Origin: Planctomycetota bacterium
GTDB taxonomy: Bacteria > Planctomycetota > Phycisphaerae > Sedimentisphaerales > Anaerohalosphaeraceae
Assembly (NCBI GenBank): GCA_019456245.1
Contig: VRUF01000175.1
Coordinates: forward strand, 1 to 6,184
Direction: 5' to 3'
Length of the DNA stretch: 6,184 nt
Shown here in pieces: positions 1 to 5,964 of this stretch. The first letter of the stretch is position 1. Each line of letters opens with the position of its first letter. The notes beneath the pieces were generated by a model that saw only the letters and a program-made list of their open reading frames with translations, was not told where the DNA came from and made no database searches. The position numbers and the translations under genes were made by a program.

Positions 1-364
1 CTGTAGGATTCTCGCCGCCCAGGACATAAGAACGGTTATAATCTCGCTCAAACCGCCCCGGACTGGACAAGCTTTCCGGAAAGTACCGGTTAAAAATACC
101 CTTATCGTTTTCCGCAAGCTTTCGCGTAACCTTCTCGTCCAGCTCCTGGAAAACTTTCTCTTCGATCGCAAGGTAATCGCCAAATGTAAATCCGTCGGAA
201 TAATCTTTTTCCGTAAACTCACTTTCCAGCACTTCCCTGTGCCAGGCCTTAAGCTCAGGATACTCACGCGCTTCAAATGCTTTTGCAAGTATGAAAGTAA
301 AAAACGAGATCACGCAAGCAGCCATGAGCCAGACAAATATTTTAATAATCTTTTTTATTCTCAT
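1..364 (-). CDS. Membrane-anchored protein, probable alpha/beta hydrolase (N-terminal part, cut by window edge)
   Basis: The reading frame is open from an ATG at 364 down to the left edge of the window (121 codons), so the C-terminal part is missing. Residues 1-8 are basic (MRIKKIIK) and about 9-28 are hydrophobic, which suggests a signal anchor or signal peptide. The following segment (YPELKAWH at 35-42, then an acidic stretch, GDYLAIEE at 62-69 and YNRSYVL at 109-115) resembles the N-terminal lead-in of a family of bacterial alpha/beta fold hydrolases (serine aminopeptidase/lysophospholipase-like), in which the nucleophile and His/Asp come later. Those catalytic residues lie outside the window, so the activity is inferred. 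An AAGG lies about 4 bases upstream of the ATG. The start overlaps the last 23 bases of the patatin gene in another frame, so the two are likely cotranscribed and translationally coupled. The family call is from recalled resemblance only. Confidence 0.62.
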   Translation of the reverse strand, partial: MRIKKIIKIFVWLMAACVISFFTFILAKAFEAREYPELKAWHREVLESEFTEKDYSDGFTFGDYLAIEEKVFQELDEKVTRKLAENDKGIFNRYFPESLSSPGRFERDYNRSYVLGGENPT

Positions 365-1625
365 TAGCCTTATCCCCATCGACTGCCTCATAAGCCTCAC
401 CCGGATCAAGTCCGGGCGGCACATTTATCCACTCGTATCCCGCCTTAGCCGCCTCGTAGCTGTAATTAAATAGTCTCCGCATTTTCGCCTTATCAAAATC
501 AAGCGGTTCCAGATAAAGCTCCGAGTCATCATCAAGCGTAGCAAGGTTAAACCCAACTCCATACCGGCTTGTAATCACATACATACGAAACAGGCTCGAA
601 GTAATAGTAATATTAAAAAGGTTATTAATCGTTACCGCCGCGATAGATGCTGCCCTCGGAGCAACATTTGTGCGTTCTCGAGACACCAGCGGTTTACCGT
701 TATTGATGATATACAGTTCGATTTTTGTTTTCTCCCCAAATATACCTACTTCTGTAAGTGCCTCTTCAAAGTCCAGCAAAAAACCCCGGAAAAACACCTG
801 CGAATAAGCTCCCCCGTCACAGTGCATCTCATAGAATTTCTCGCCGTCTTTTTCAACCTGAAAATAAATCGGCTCAAACACAACCGGTACCGAAGCCGAA
901 GCAAGCAGAATCTTACGATAAAGTTCAAGTGCATCTTTCCTTCCGCTGCCGGCGATCAGCCCCATGTTCCAGATCACAAATTCCTGCGAATCAAGATTAG
1001 TCGTTCCCACAAAAAGCCGCCTCCCCGCATTGTGTTTATCCGCCACCGCCTGCAACAGATCCTCGGTAATATAGTGGGCTATAATTTTCTTAAGCGGCTC
1101 CGTATGGTGAATCCCATCGACAGCAAACAAAAGCAAAGGAAACCGCCTCCGGTATATATCTCTCGTGCCGTACTCAGTGTAAATTTCTTTCAAAATGTAA
1201 TCGTATTGGGGTCCAAGAAAAGCTGCCGTTGCCTGTAGTGCCCCCGTGCTCACTCCTGTCACAACCTTAAAATCCGGCCTGTTCCCAGCCGCTGTCCACC
1301 CGCACAAAAGACCGGCTCCAAAGGCCCCGTTAGAACCGCCGCCGGAAAGTGCAAGCAGATTATACGTACGCCCATCATCTTTGCCGGCGTCTTTATCCAT
1401 AGCCAAAGACTTAGCAATGCTGTTCTCAAGTTCAGAATCGTACTCCGCATCAAGCTCATCAAGGTCGATAGCCCCAAAAGGATACGGCATCAGTTCTCCC
1501 TCCGGAGGGCTTGGCGGTCGTATTGACCCTATAAATATCGATATGACGAACCCAACAGCTATGAAAGATAATACCGTGCTAACCCCGCCAAGCAAAAACC
1601 ACCCAAATCTAGAAGAACCCCTCAT
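342..1625 (-). CDS. Patatin-like phospholipase, membrane-anchored
   Basis: This 427-residue protein carries the full patatin signature. The oxyanion-hole motif GGGSNG is at 95-100, the nucleophile elbow GVSTG at 124-128 (Ser126), and the Asp of the catalytic dyad sits in DGG at 270-272 (Asp270). Patatins hydrolyse acyl esters of phospholipids or other lipids with a Ser-Asp dyad. Residues 9-33 form one hydrophobic segment followed by a Pro-rich linker (PPSPPEGE); there is no lipobox Cys, so it is probably a single-span anchored protein with the catalytic domain outside the cytoplasm. The ATG at 1625 is supported by a strong Shine-Dalgarno (AGGGGG, about 6 bases upstream). The gene follows an intrinsic terminator, so it probably has its own promoter, though I see no convincing one. 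Its 3' end overlaps the probable alpha/beta hydrolase gene. The natural substrate cannot be read from the sequence. Confidence 0.9.
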   Translation of the reverse strand: MRGSSRFGWFLLGGVSTVLSFIAVGFVISIFIGSIRPPSPPEGELMPYPFGAIDLDELDAEYDSELENSIAKSLAMDKDAGKDDGRTYNLLALSGGGSNGAFGAGLLCGWTAAGNRPDFKVVTGVSTGALQATAAFLGPQYDYILKEIYTEYGTRDIYRRRFPLLLFAVDGIHHTEPLKKIIAHYITEDLLQAVADKHNAGRRLFVGTTNLDSQEFVIWNMGLIAGSGRKDALELYRKILLASASVPVVFEPIYFQVEKDGEKFYEMHCDGGAYSQVFFRGFLLDFEEALTEVGIFGEKTKIELYIINNGKPLVSRERTNVAPRAASIAAVTINNLFNITITSSLFRMYVITSRYGVGFNLATLDDDSELYLEPLDFDKAKMRRLFNYSYEAAKAGYEWINVPPGLDPGEAYEAVDGDKANENKKDY

Positions 1626-1703
1626 TATTTCCCCCTATAGAAAATTGATGCACTTCTGATTATTTATCGGCAATCAAGCAGAACGAAATAACAAGTAAAA
1701 ACC

Positions 1704-1743
1704 ATAAAAAAAGGGCCGCAGGTGTCAAAACCTACAGCCCTTT
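1704..1743 (-). terminator. Rho-independent terminator after the small coiled-coil gene
   Basis: The arms at 1710-1723 and 1730-1743 form a 14-bp stem around a 6-base loop. Read on the minus strand, the two non-Watson-Crick positions become G-U pairs, so the stem is continuous, and it is followed directly by a run of seven T (1712-1706). The G-U asymmetry and T-run position favour termination of minus-strand transcripts leaving the small gene at 1764-2027. There is also a run of nine T at 1746-1754 on the plus strand, so it might act both ways, but no plus-strand gene reads into it. Confidence 0.88.
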
Positions 1744-1763
1744 GATTTTTTTTTGAGCGTTTC

Positions 1764-2027
1764 CTACCCGTTTTTTTCTTTCAGCAGTTTCTTTAAAGAG
1801 CCGTTTTCCCGGCGGGTTGCCTCAAGATCGAAAACCAGGTACTTTACACTTACTCTCAGAAAATCAAGCGATTCCTGTAAACAAGCAATGTTCTTCTTCA
1901 ACTCACTGTGACACTTGCTCGTTTTCTTTACCATTTTAACAAGTTTTTCTTTGTTTGGTCCCGGGATCGCGCCGATTGCATTGACAAGTTTTTCCAACTG
2001 TCCTTCAAACATAGATTCTTCCATCAT
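1764..2027 (-). CDS. Small charged helical (coiled-coil) protein of unknown function
   Basis: The frame encodes at most 87 residues with no signal peptide or membrane segment. It is rich in Lys, Glu and Leu and looks almost entirely helical: an N-terminal helix (EGQLEKLVNAIGAI), a turn with IPGPNKEKL near residues 21-29, then a long amphipathic stretch to the C-terminus with heptad-like leucines and the segment LVFDLEATRREN (about 64-75). Two Cys are present (39 and 49). Two adjacent ATG codons occur (2027 and 2024). The AGGGG element sits only 3 bases from the first but 6 from the second, so the real start may be 2024 (86 residues). A strong terminator follows, which supports a real, separately transcribed gene. 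I believe similar small proteins occur in planctomycetes, but I cannot assign a function; a DNA-binding or structural adaptor role would be guesswork. Confidence 0.75.
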   Translation of the reverse strand: MMEESMFEGQLEKLVNAIGAIPGPNKEKLVKMVKKTSKCHSELKKNIACLQESLDFLRVSVKYLVFDLEATRRENGSLKKLLKEKNG

Positions 2028-2272
2028 TCACCCCTTTGCTTTTAACACCCTCATCAAAAATTCAATAGCTCATCCGCAAGCCCGTATCAAGACCTCCGAA
2101 GCCAAGATAGCTAACTTTATTCTAACGCAGTACTAAAACCCCCGTTTTGGGACTGCCAACTTCTATTATTATATCAAAACGCCCACATAAAAACAAATAA
2201 ACACGCCCTGAACATTTGCCCCGAATGAAATATTGCCACTGCCCCGCTGCTGCATTAGTTATTATAGGCACT

Positions 2273-2298
2273 TGCCGCAAATTTGGGCATATTTTTTT
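2273..2298 (+). promoter_or_regulatory. Palindrome plus T-run upstream of nikR (possible operator or terminator)
   Basis: TGCC, a single extra G, then CAAATTTGGGCA makes an almost perfect 16-base dyad with one bulge, followed after two bases by a run of seven T. As RNA it could form a short hairpin with an AATT loop and a U-tail, resembling an intrinsic terminator on the plus strand, although no plus-strand gene lies upstream. As DNA it could instead be a binding site for a dimeric or tetrameric regulator, about 40 bases upstream of the proposed nikR -10. It does not match the E. coli NikR operator GTATGA-N16-TCATAC. Confidence 0.3.
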
Positions 2299-2315
2299 GC
2301 ACCCTTATAATTCAC

Positions 2316-2344
2316 TTCAACTCGCTTTTGAAATGATGTACAAT
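2316..2344 (+). promoter_or_regulatory. Candidate nikR promoter
   Basis: A good -10 (TACAAT, 2339-2344) lies 17 bases after a poor -35 (TTCAAC, 2316-2321), predicting a start near 2351 and a leader of about 22 bases. An alternative, TTGAAA (2328-2333) with TAATAT (2353-2358), has a 19-base spacer and would leave almost no leader containing the AAGGA ribosome site, so I prefer the first. Confidence 0.4.
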
Positions 2345-2372
2345 ATGCAGGTTAATATAGAAGGATATCACA

Positions 2373-2780
2373 ATGGATAACATGCAAAGAGTCGGCATAT
2401 CGGTCGAGGATGGCCTGCTGAAAAAATTTGATAAGCTTATCGACAAGCAGGGTTACGCAAATCGTTCTGAAGCTATTCGAGACCTAATTCGCGACAGGCT
2501 CATGAGAGAACAGTTGGAAGAACCTGCTTCCAATGCAATTGCCGCGATCTTTGTAGTCTACGACCACCATAGTACGCAGCTCACACAAAAGCTCACCGAA
2601 CTCCAGCACAGCCAGTTCCTTAAAACCATCTCATCGATGCACATCCACATAGGTCACCACGACTGCCTGGAGGTAATCCTGCTAAAAGGAAAAGTCGGCG
2701 AGATTAAAAAAATGGCAGACAGGATAATAGCCCTAAAAGGCGTAAAGCTCGGTAAGGTAAATCTGATAGCAACCGAATAA
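2373..2780 (+). CDS. nikR: Nickel-responsive transcriptional regulator NikR
   Basis: This 135-residue protein has the NikR length and architecture: an N-terminal ribbon-helix-helix DNA-binding domain (about 4-45, including MQRVGIS and GYANRSEAIRDLIRD) and a C-terminal ACT-like tetramerisation and metal-binding domain. The square-planar nickel ligands of E. coli NikR (His76, His87, His89, Cys95) are all present with identical spacing at His79, His90, His92 and Cys98, within the motif HIHIGHHDCLE. It should act as a cytoplasmic nickel-dependent repressor. Classical targets are nickel uptake genes, but none is in this window, so its regulon here is unknown. The ATG at 2373 is preceded by AAGGA with 7-base spacing; the internal ATG at 2382 is too far from it. 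The gene stands alone, divergent from the small coiled-coil gene and followed by a tRNA with its own promoter. Confidence 0.94.
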   Translation: MDNMQRVGISVEDGLLKKFDKLIDKQGYANRSEAIRDLIRDRLMREQLEEPASNAIAAIFVVYDHHSTQLTQKLTELQHSQFLKTISSMHIHIGHHDCLEVILLKGKVGEIKKMADRIIALKGVKLGKVNLIATE

Positions 2781-2887
2781 TAAACTGATTACGATTGAAA
2801 TTTCCCGTTTCTTCGCGGCTAATTGACTCTGCAATCATAAATTATGGCTTTGCTCGCGGAAATTTACTACCCTAAAGGGTATAAACC

Positions 2888-2916
2888 TTGACAGATTCGA
2901 TCAGCATGGCTTTAAT
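2888..2916 (+). promoter_or_regulatory. Strong sigma-70-type promoter of the tRNA-Val gene
   Basis: A perfect -35 TTGACA (2888-2893) is followed after exactly 17 bases by TTTAAT (2911-2916, five of six consensus bases). Transcription should start at about 2923, only a few bases before the tRNA 5' end at 2927, as expected for a short 5' leader removed by RNase P. Confidence 0.82.
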
Positions 2917-2926
2917 ACTCACTTAA

Positions 2927-3000
2927 GGGCGATTAGCTCAGTTGGCTAGAGCGCACGGATCACACCCGTGAGGTCGTAGGTTCGAGTCCTATATCGCCCA
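2927..3000 (+). tRNA. tRNA-Val, anticodon CAC
   Basis: All arms fold. The 7-bp acceptor is GGGCGAT with ATCGCCC. The D stem is GCTC/GAGC with loop AGTTGGCTA. The anticodon stem is CACGG/CCGTG around the 7-base loop ATCACAC, giving anticodon CAC at 2961-2963, which reads the GUG valine codon. The variable loop is AGGTC, and the T arm is GTAGG/CCTAT with loop TTCGAGT and one G-U pair. The total is 74 bases including discriminator A at 3000. The 3' CCA is not encoded (TTAC follows), so it must be added by tRNA nucleotidyltransferase. Confidence 0.95.
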
Positions 3001-3035
3001 TTACAATACTTCAGATTTGCGTAAGGTTAATACTC

Positions 3036-4118
3036 TTGACTGAAAACACGTTGAAAAAACATGTCTCTGCTGTTGCCAAATCACTAAAAAACCTCTCACT
3101 AGACGCAGCGGTCATCACCTCGGCAACAAATGTAAGCTATTTGACCGGTTTCAGCGGAGACGACAGTTGGGCTCTCATTATTGGCAGACGAACCTTTCTT
3201 CTCACAGACAGCCGATACCTCGAACAGGCCTTGAAAGAATGTCCCGCATGCAAAGTCGTCCAAAGAACCAAAGGATTAGTCGACGAAGCCGCCAGCATCA
3301 TTGCCCGCAGCAAAAGCGTAAAGACCGTAGGCGTCGAAGATACCACTTCCATAGCGATCTTTGACACGATACGCAAAAAGATCGGCGTTAAGGTCAAAAA
3401 AATCTCAAGACTCGTCGAGAATATCCGCACTATCAAATCACCGGAGGAAATAGCCTGCATCAGAAAGGCAGGCACCATCGCAGACGCTTCCCTCGACAGC
3501 GCACTCAAACAGATCGCAACGGGCATCACAGAAAGCTGGCTTGCAGGTTTAATAGAATTCGAAATGAGAAAACGCGGCGCAAACATCAGCTTCGACACTA
3601 TAGTTGCCTTTGGCCCAAACGCATCAAGAAATCACCACACCCCCGGCACACGAAAACTCAAAAAACGCGACACCATCCTTATTGATTTCGGGGCCCGGTA
3701 CAAAGGTTACTGTAGCGACAAAACAAGGTGCTTTGCGGTAGGCAAACCAACAAAGATTTATCAAGATGCTTACAACACGGTCGCCGATGCTCAAGCCGCA
3801 GGCATTAAAGCAGTCGCCAACGGTGTTTCATGTGCCAAAATAGATTCCCTCGCAAGAAAAGTTATCGAAGACGCAGGCTTTACCCCTTACGAACACGGAC
3901 TTGGACACGGACTTGGAATGGAAGTACACGAGATGCCGATACTAAGCAAACTCAGCAAGGAAAAACTCCGCACCGGCCAGGTAATAACTATCGAACCGGG
4001 AATATACGTTCCAGGCAAATTCGGCATAAGAATAGAAGACGACATCGTCGTTACAGAGACAGGATGCAAAATCCTAAGCCGCACAAACAAAAGCCCGGAA
4101 CTTAAAATGCTATTGTAA
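3036..4118 (+). CDS. M24-family metallopeptidase (Xaa-Pro aminopeptidase / prolidase type)
   Basis: This 360-residue protein has the two-domain creatinase/prolidase layout: an N-terminal domain (about 1-130, with TNVSYLTGFSGDD and LLTDSRY) and a C-terminal pita-bread catalytic domain (about 137-355). All five dinuclear metal ligands are visible: Asp217 (IDFGA), Asp228 (CSDKT), His291 (GHGLG), Glu320 (TIEPG) and Glu334 (RIEDD). The substrate-site histidines His200 (NHHTP) and His298 (EVHE) are also present. It should be an active cytoplasmic Mn/Co-type enzyme cleaving Xaa-Pro bonds, in peptide turnover; aminopeptidase and dipeptidase forms cannot be separated here. The start is TTG at 3036, with TAAGG about 9 bases upstream and no ATG or GTG in frame nearby; a TTG at 3051 is a less likely alternative. 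It begins 35 bases after the tRNA with no visible terminator between, so read-through from the tRNA promoter is possible. Its 3' end overlaps the acylphosphatase gene tail to tail. Confidence 0.93.
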   Translation: MTENTLKKHVSAVAKSLKNLSLDAAVITSATNVSYLTGFSGDDSWALIIGRRTFLLTDSRYLEQALKECPACKVVQRTKGLVDEAASIIARSKSVKTVGVEDTTSIAIFDTIRKKIGVKVKKISRLVENIRTIKSPEEIACIRKAGTIADASLDSALKQIATGITESWLAGLIEFEMRKRGANISFDTIVAFGPNASRNHHTPGTRKLKKRDTILIDFGARYKGYCSDKTRCFAVGKPTKIYQDAYNTVADAQAAGIKAVANGVSCAKIDSLARKVIEDAGFTPYEHGLGHGLGMEVHEMPILSKLSKEKLRTGQVITIEPGIYVPGKFGIRIEDDIVVTETGCKILSRTNKSPELKMLL

Positions 4119-4377
4119 ATTGGGTGTAACTGGGATTTGCCGGAACCTCGTTGATTTTCGTATCACGGATATACGCTGCAAAACTTTCCGAAATATCGCC
4201 AAGGCAATCGACGACATCATCCAGATGCCCCTGGACAAACATCTCGACCTGACTGGTTGGGAGGTTCTTAACATAGCCGGCAAGCTCATACCGCAGTGCG
4301 ATCCGCTGGGCGGTAAAACGAAAACCAACACCCTGCACCCTGCCCGTATAAACCACATGTTTAGCAACATCTGCCAT
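4102..4377 (-). CDS. acyP: Acylphosphatase
   Basis: This 91-residue protein is the usual length for the family. It hydrolyses the carboxyl-phosphate bond of acylphosphates such as acetyl phosphate or 1,3-bisphosphoglycerate, in the cytoplasm. The two catalytic residues are visible: Arg20 in the phosphate loop GRVQGVGFR (12-20) and Asn38 in GYVKNLP (34-40), with the standard 18-residue spacing. The frame extends upstream to an ATG at 4461, but that adds 28 hydrophobic residues absent from the family. The ATG at 4377 has a good GGAG site 8 bases upstream and gives the canonical N-terminus, so I chose it. Its last 17 bases overlap the end of the convergent M24 gene. It has its own promoter and is divergent from rhaT, with no evident functional link to either neighbour. 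Confidence 0.93.
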   Translation of the reverse strand: MADVAKHVVYTGRVQGVGFRFTAQRIALRYELAGYVKNLPTSQVEMFVQGHLDDVVDCLGDISESFAAYIRDTKINEVPANPSYTQFTIAF

Positions 4378-4410
4378 CAGAATAACTCCACTGCAATAGT
4401 CAATAAGCAG

Positions 4411-4440
4411 ATTATAAAGAAAAAATCGCAAAAAGCTCAA
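4411..4440 (-). promoter_or_regulatory. Probable promoter of the acylphosphatase gene
   Basis: On the minus strand, TTGAGC (4440-4435) is followed after 18 bases by a perfect -10 TATAAT (4416-4411). The predicted start near 4404 leaves a leader of about 27 bases holding the GGAG site. This also supports the start at 4377 over 4461, which would lie upstream of the promoter. Confidence 0.6.
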
Positions 4441-4468
4441 TGAAAAACCCATAATACGCAAAATAGAG

Positions 4469-4497
4469 ATGAAAAACGACCTCCGAACGGTTATAAT
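4469..4497 (+). promoter_or_regulatory. Probable promoter of the rhaT-rhaM operon, with an overlapping CGG-N7-CCG dyad
   Basis: A perfect -10 TATAAT (4492-4497) lies 17 bases after ATGAAA (4469-4474, four of six consensus bases). The predicted start is near 4504, giving a leader of about 48 bases. The -10 is framed by CGG (4488-4490) and CCG (4498-4500), a small dyad that could be a regulator half-site pair, and further CCG words flank it. The weak -35 would suit an activated or repressed sugar operon, but no regulator gene is in view. Confidence 0.5.
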
Positions 4498-4551
4498 CCG
4501 AGCTTCCGTGAAAATTGAAACCCTACTTAAAGCAGTTAAGGAAATAACTCC

Positions 4552-5613
4552 GTGATCTCAGATCCATTAATGGGAAGTACCCTTCATGCCTTCGGTGCCA
4601 TCAGTGCAGCTTGTTGCTATACTCCGCAGCATAAACTGCGATCATGGAGTTGGCAAACTTACTGGCTGACTCAAGCCGCAATTTGCTGGCTCATTGCTCC
4701 AATAATTGCTGCGATAATTACGATCCCAAAATTAACAACTGTATTGAGCCAGGCTCCCACAGATGCAATGAGAATTACATTTATACTCGGGGCTTGTTAT
4801 GGTATAGGAGGTACCGCCTTTGGTCTTGCCATCAGGCATGTTGGCTATTCTATTACGTATGCAATTGCAATTGGTCTTTCATGTGTACTTGGTACGCTTA
4901 CCGGTCCGATCCTCAAGGGTACGCTTGTGACGATCATCGAAAAACCCGGTTCACAGTGGGTTATCATGGGCATTGTCGTTGGCATGGTTGGTATAGTATT
5001 GTGTGGACTGGCCGGCAGGTGGAAAGAATTAGACCTTCAAAAAAACGATAAAACCGCCGGAAGAATTCATTTTTCATTGGCAAAGGGGCTGCCCCTCTGC
5101 CTGGTAGCCGGTATCCTTTCAGCTGTATATGGCATTGCTATCAATGACACTGGAAAGCCAATTGCCGAGATCGCCGCTCTCCACGGAGCTGGCCACTGGC
5201 AAACAAACATCATCTATATCTTTGCCAACACCGGTGCTTTCGTAACAAGCGCTATATATGTTATTTATCTGGGAATTAAAGAAAAGACTCTTAACGAATT
5301 TATCATGCCCAAAGGCATTTCCTTGCGATCGCAGATTAATAACTACCTGTTTGCGATTTTAACAGGATGCTTATGGTTCGGACAGTTTTTGTTTTATGGA
5401 CTCGGCCACGTACGTATGGGACAGCTTCAATTTTCAAGCTGGGCGATCCACATGATAATGCTAATCCTCTTCAGCACTTTCGTTGGTTTTATCATGCGGG
5501 AATGGATAAGTTGCAGGCGAAGATCATATATGGCAATAGCGACTGCGATTGTTGTACTTATCGGATCTGTTCTATTGTTAACATATGGAAATTATTTAGG
5601 AGCTGCAAAATGA
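4552..5613 (+). CDS. rhaT: L-rhamnose/H+ symporter RhaT
   Basis: This 353-residue, very hydrophobic protein is close in length to E. coli RhaT (344) and matches it along its whole length in order. Shared landmarks are SAACCYTP near 18-25, KLRSWSWQT at 28-36, the Gly-rich segment GACYGIGGTAFGLAIRHVG (80-98), GILSAVYGIAIND (187-199), FFYG-type FLFYGLGHVRMG (279-290), SSWAIHM (295-301) and REWISCRRR (316-324). It should be a ten-helix inner-membrane permease of the drug/metabolite transporter superfamily importing L-rhamnose with protons; a related deoxysugar is possible. The start is GTG at 4552 with AAGGA about 9 bases upstream; an ATG at residue 7 lacks a ribosome site. It is the first gene of the operon and overlaps rhaM by the ATGA tetranucleotide. 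Confidence 0.9.
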   Translation: MISDPLMGSTLHAFGAISAACCYTPQHKLRSWSWQTYWLTQAAICWLIAPIIAAIITIPKLTTVLSQAPTDAMRITFILGACYGIGGTAFGLAIRHVGYSITYAIAIGLSCVLGTLTGPILKGTLVTIIEKPGSQWVIMGIVVGMVGIVLCGLAGRWKELDLQKNDKTAGRIHFSLAKGLPLCLVAGILSAVYGIAINDTGKPIAEIAALHGAGHWQTNIIYIFANTGAFVTSAIYVIYLGIKEKTLNEFIMPKGISLRSQINNYLFAILTGCLWFGQFLFYGLGHVRMGQLQFSSWAIHMIMLILFSTFVGFIMREWISCRRRSYMAIATAIVVLIGSVLLLTYGNYLGAAK

Positions 5614-5948
5614 CACGATATGGAAGTGTGATAGAAGTAAAAGAAGAAAAACTAAAGGAGTACAAACAACTCCATGAAAAAGTCTGGCCCGAAGTACTGG
5701 ATATGATTAGTAAATGTAATATTCGAAACTATTCCATTTACCTGCGAAAGCTCGGCGACGGTAAATATTACCTCTTCAGCTACTTCGAATATTTCGGAAA
5801 TGATTTCGAGGCTGATTGCGCGAAGATGGCCGCCGATGAGACGACACAAAAATGGTGGGATGTGTGCAAACCGTGCCAAAAACCTCTGCCCGATTGCCCT
5901 GATGACCAATGGTGGGCTTCGATGGAAGAAGTGTTTCATACTGAATAA
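5610..5948 (+). CDS. rhaM: L-rhamnose mutarotase
   Basis: This 112-residue protein belongs to the RhaM (DUF718) family, which interconverts alpha and beta anomers of L-rhamnose. His22 (QLHEKVWPE), the residue used as proton donor in E. coli RhaM, is at the same number, with Tyr18 and Tyr41 also conserved. The Trp pair KWWDV (81-85) and the C-terminal EEVFH signature are present. Unlike the E. coli protein it carries a CKPC motif (86-89) and Cys96, followed by a second WW (101-102), probably a subfamily trait. The frame is open upstream to 5367 inside rhaT, but the ATG at 5610 is correct: it overlaps the rhaT stop as ATGA, has AGGAG 7 bases upstream, and gives the family-length N-terminus. It should be cytoplasmic and translationally coupled to rhaT. 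The next gene starts 16 bases after its stop. Confidence 0.92.
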   Translation: MTRYGSVIEVKEEKLKEYKQLHEKVWPEVLDMISKCNIRNYSIYLRKLGDGKYYLFSYFEYFGNDFEADCAKMAADETTQKWWDVCKPCQKPLPDCPDDQWWASMEEVFHTE

Positions 5949-5964
5949 AAAAGGATCGTTTGAT

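Larger units (their letters stand above)
2028..2372. other. Divergent intergenic region between the small coiled-coil gene and nikR
   Basis: These 345 bases hold no convincing gene: the frames are short, and the only listed plus-strand frame reaching in (ending at 2136) is antisense to the small coding gene. It should contain promoters for both flanking genes. For the minus-strand gene, the best candidate is TTGATA (2090-2085) with a weak TATTGA (2067-2062) 17 bases on, which is low confidence. Near the nikR side is a bulged palindrome at 2273-2289 followed by seven T (2292-2298), described separately. The region is AT-rich, with several TGCC/GGCA words between 2214 and 2289. Confidence 0.6.

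Noticed and set aside
33..46. GAACGGTTATAATC-like word, also present near 4485-4498
   Set aside because: The first copy is inside coding sequence of the left-edge gene and the second is at the rhaT promoter. A shared 14-base word in two unrelated contexts looks like coincidence.
822..1238. Plus-strand frame of 138 codons inside the patatin gene
   Set aside because: It is antisense to a gene with a full set of patatin catalytic motifs, has no ribosome site I would trust, and its product is basic and low-complexity, as expected for a shadow frame.
2798..2865. Inverted repeat AAATTTCC ... GGAAATTT downstream of nikR
   Set aside because: The arms are only 8 bp with about 52 bases between them and no T-run, so it is not a convincing terminator.
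2868..2881. Small hairpin TACCC-TAAA-GGGTA just before the tRNA promoter
   Set aside because: It is a five-bp stem without a T-run, too small to be called a terminator or operator on this evidence.
3137..3598. Minus-strand frame of 153 codons inside the M24 peptidase gene
   Set aside because: It lies wholly opposite a well-supported coding region and shows no recognisable domain.
4378..4461. Hydrophobic N-terminal extension of acylphosphatase, which might suggest a secreted form
   Set aside because: The ATG at 4377 has a better ribosome site, and a TATAAT promoter lies inside the extension.
5367..5609. Long N-terminal extension of the rhaM frame
   Set aside because: The 81 extra residues overlap rhaT in another frame and have no family counterpart. 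The ATG at 5610 has a proper AGGAG and the ATGA coupling.
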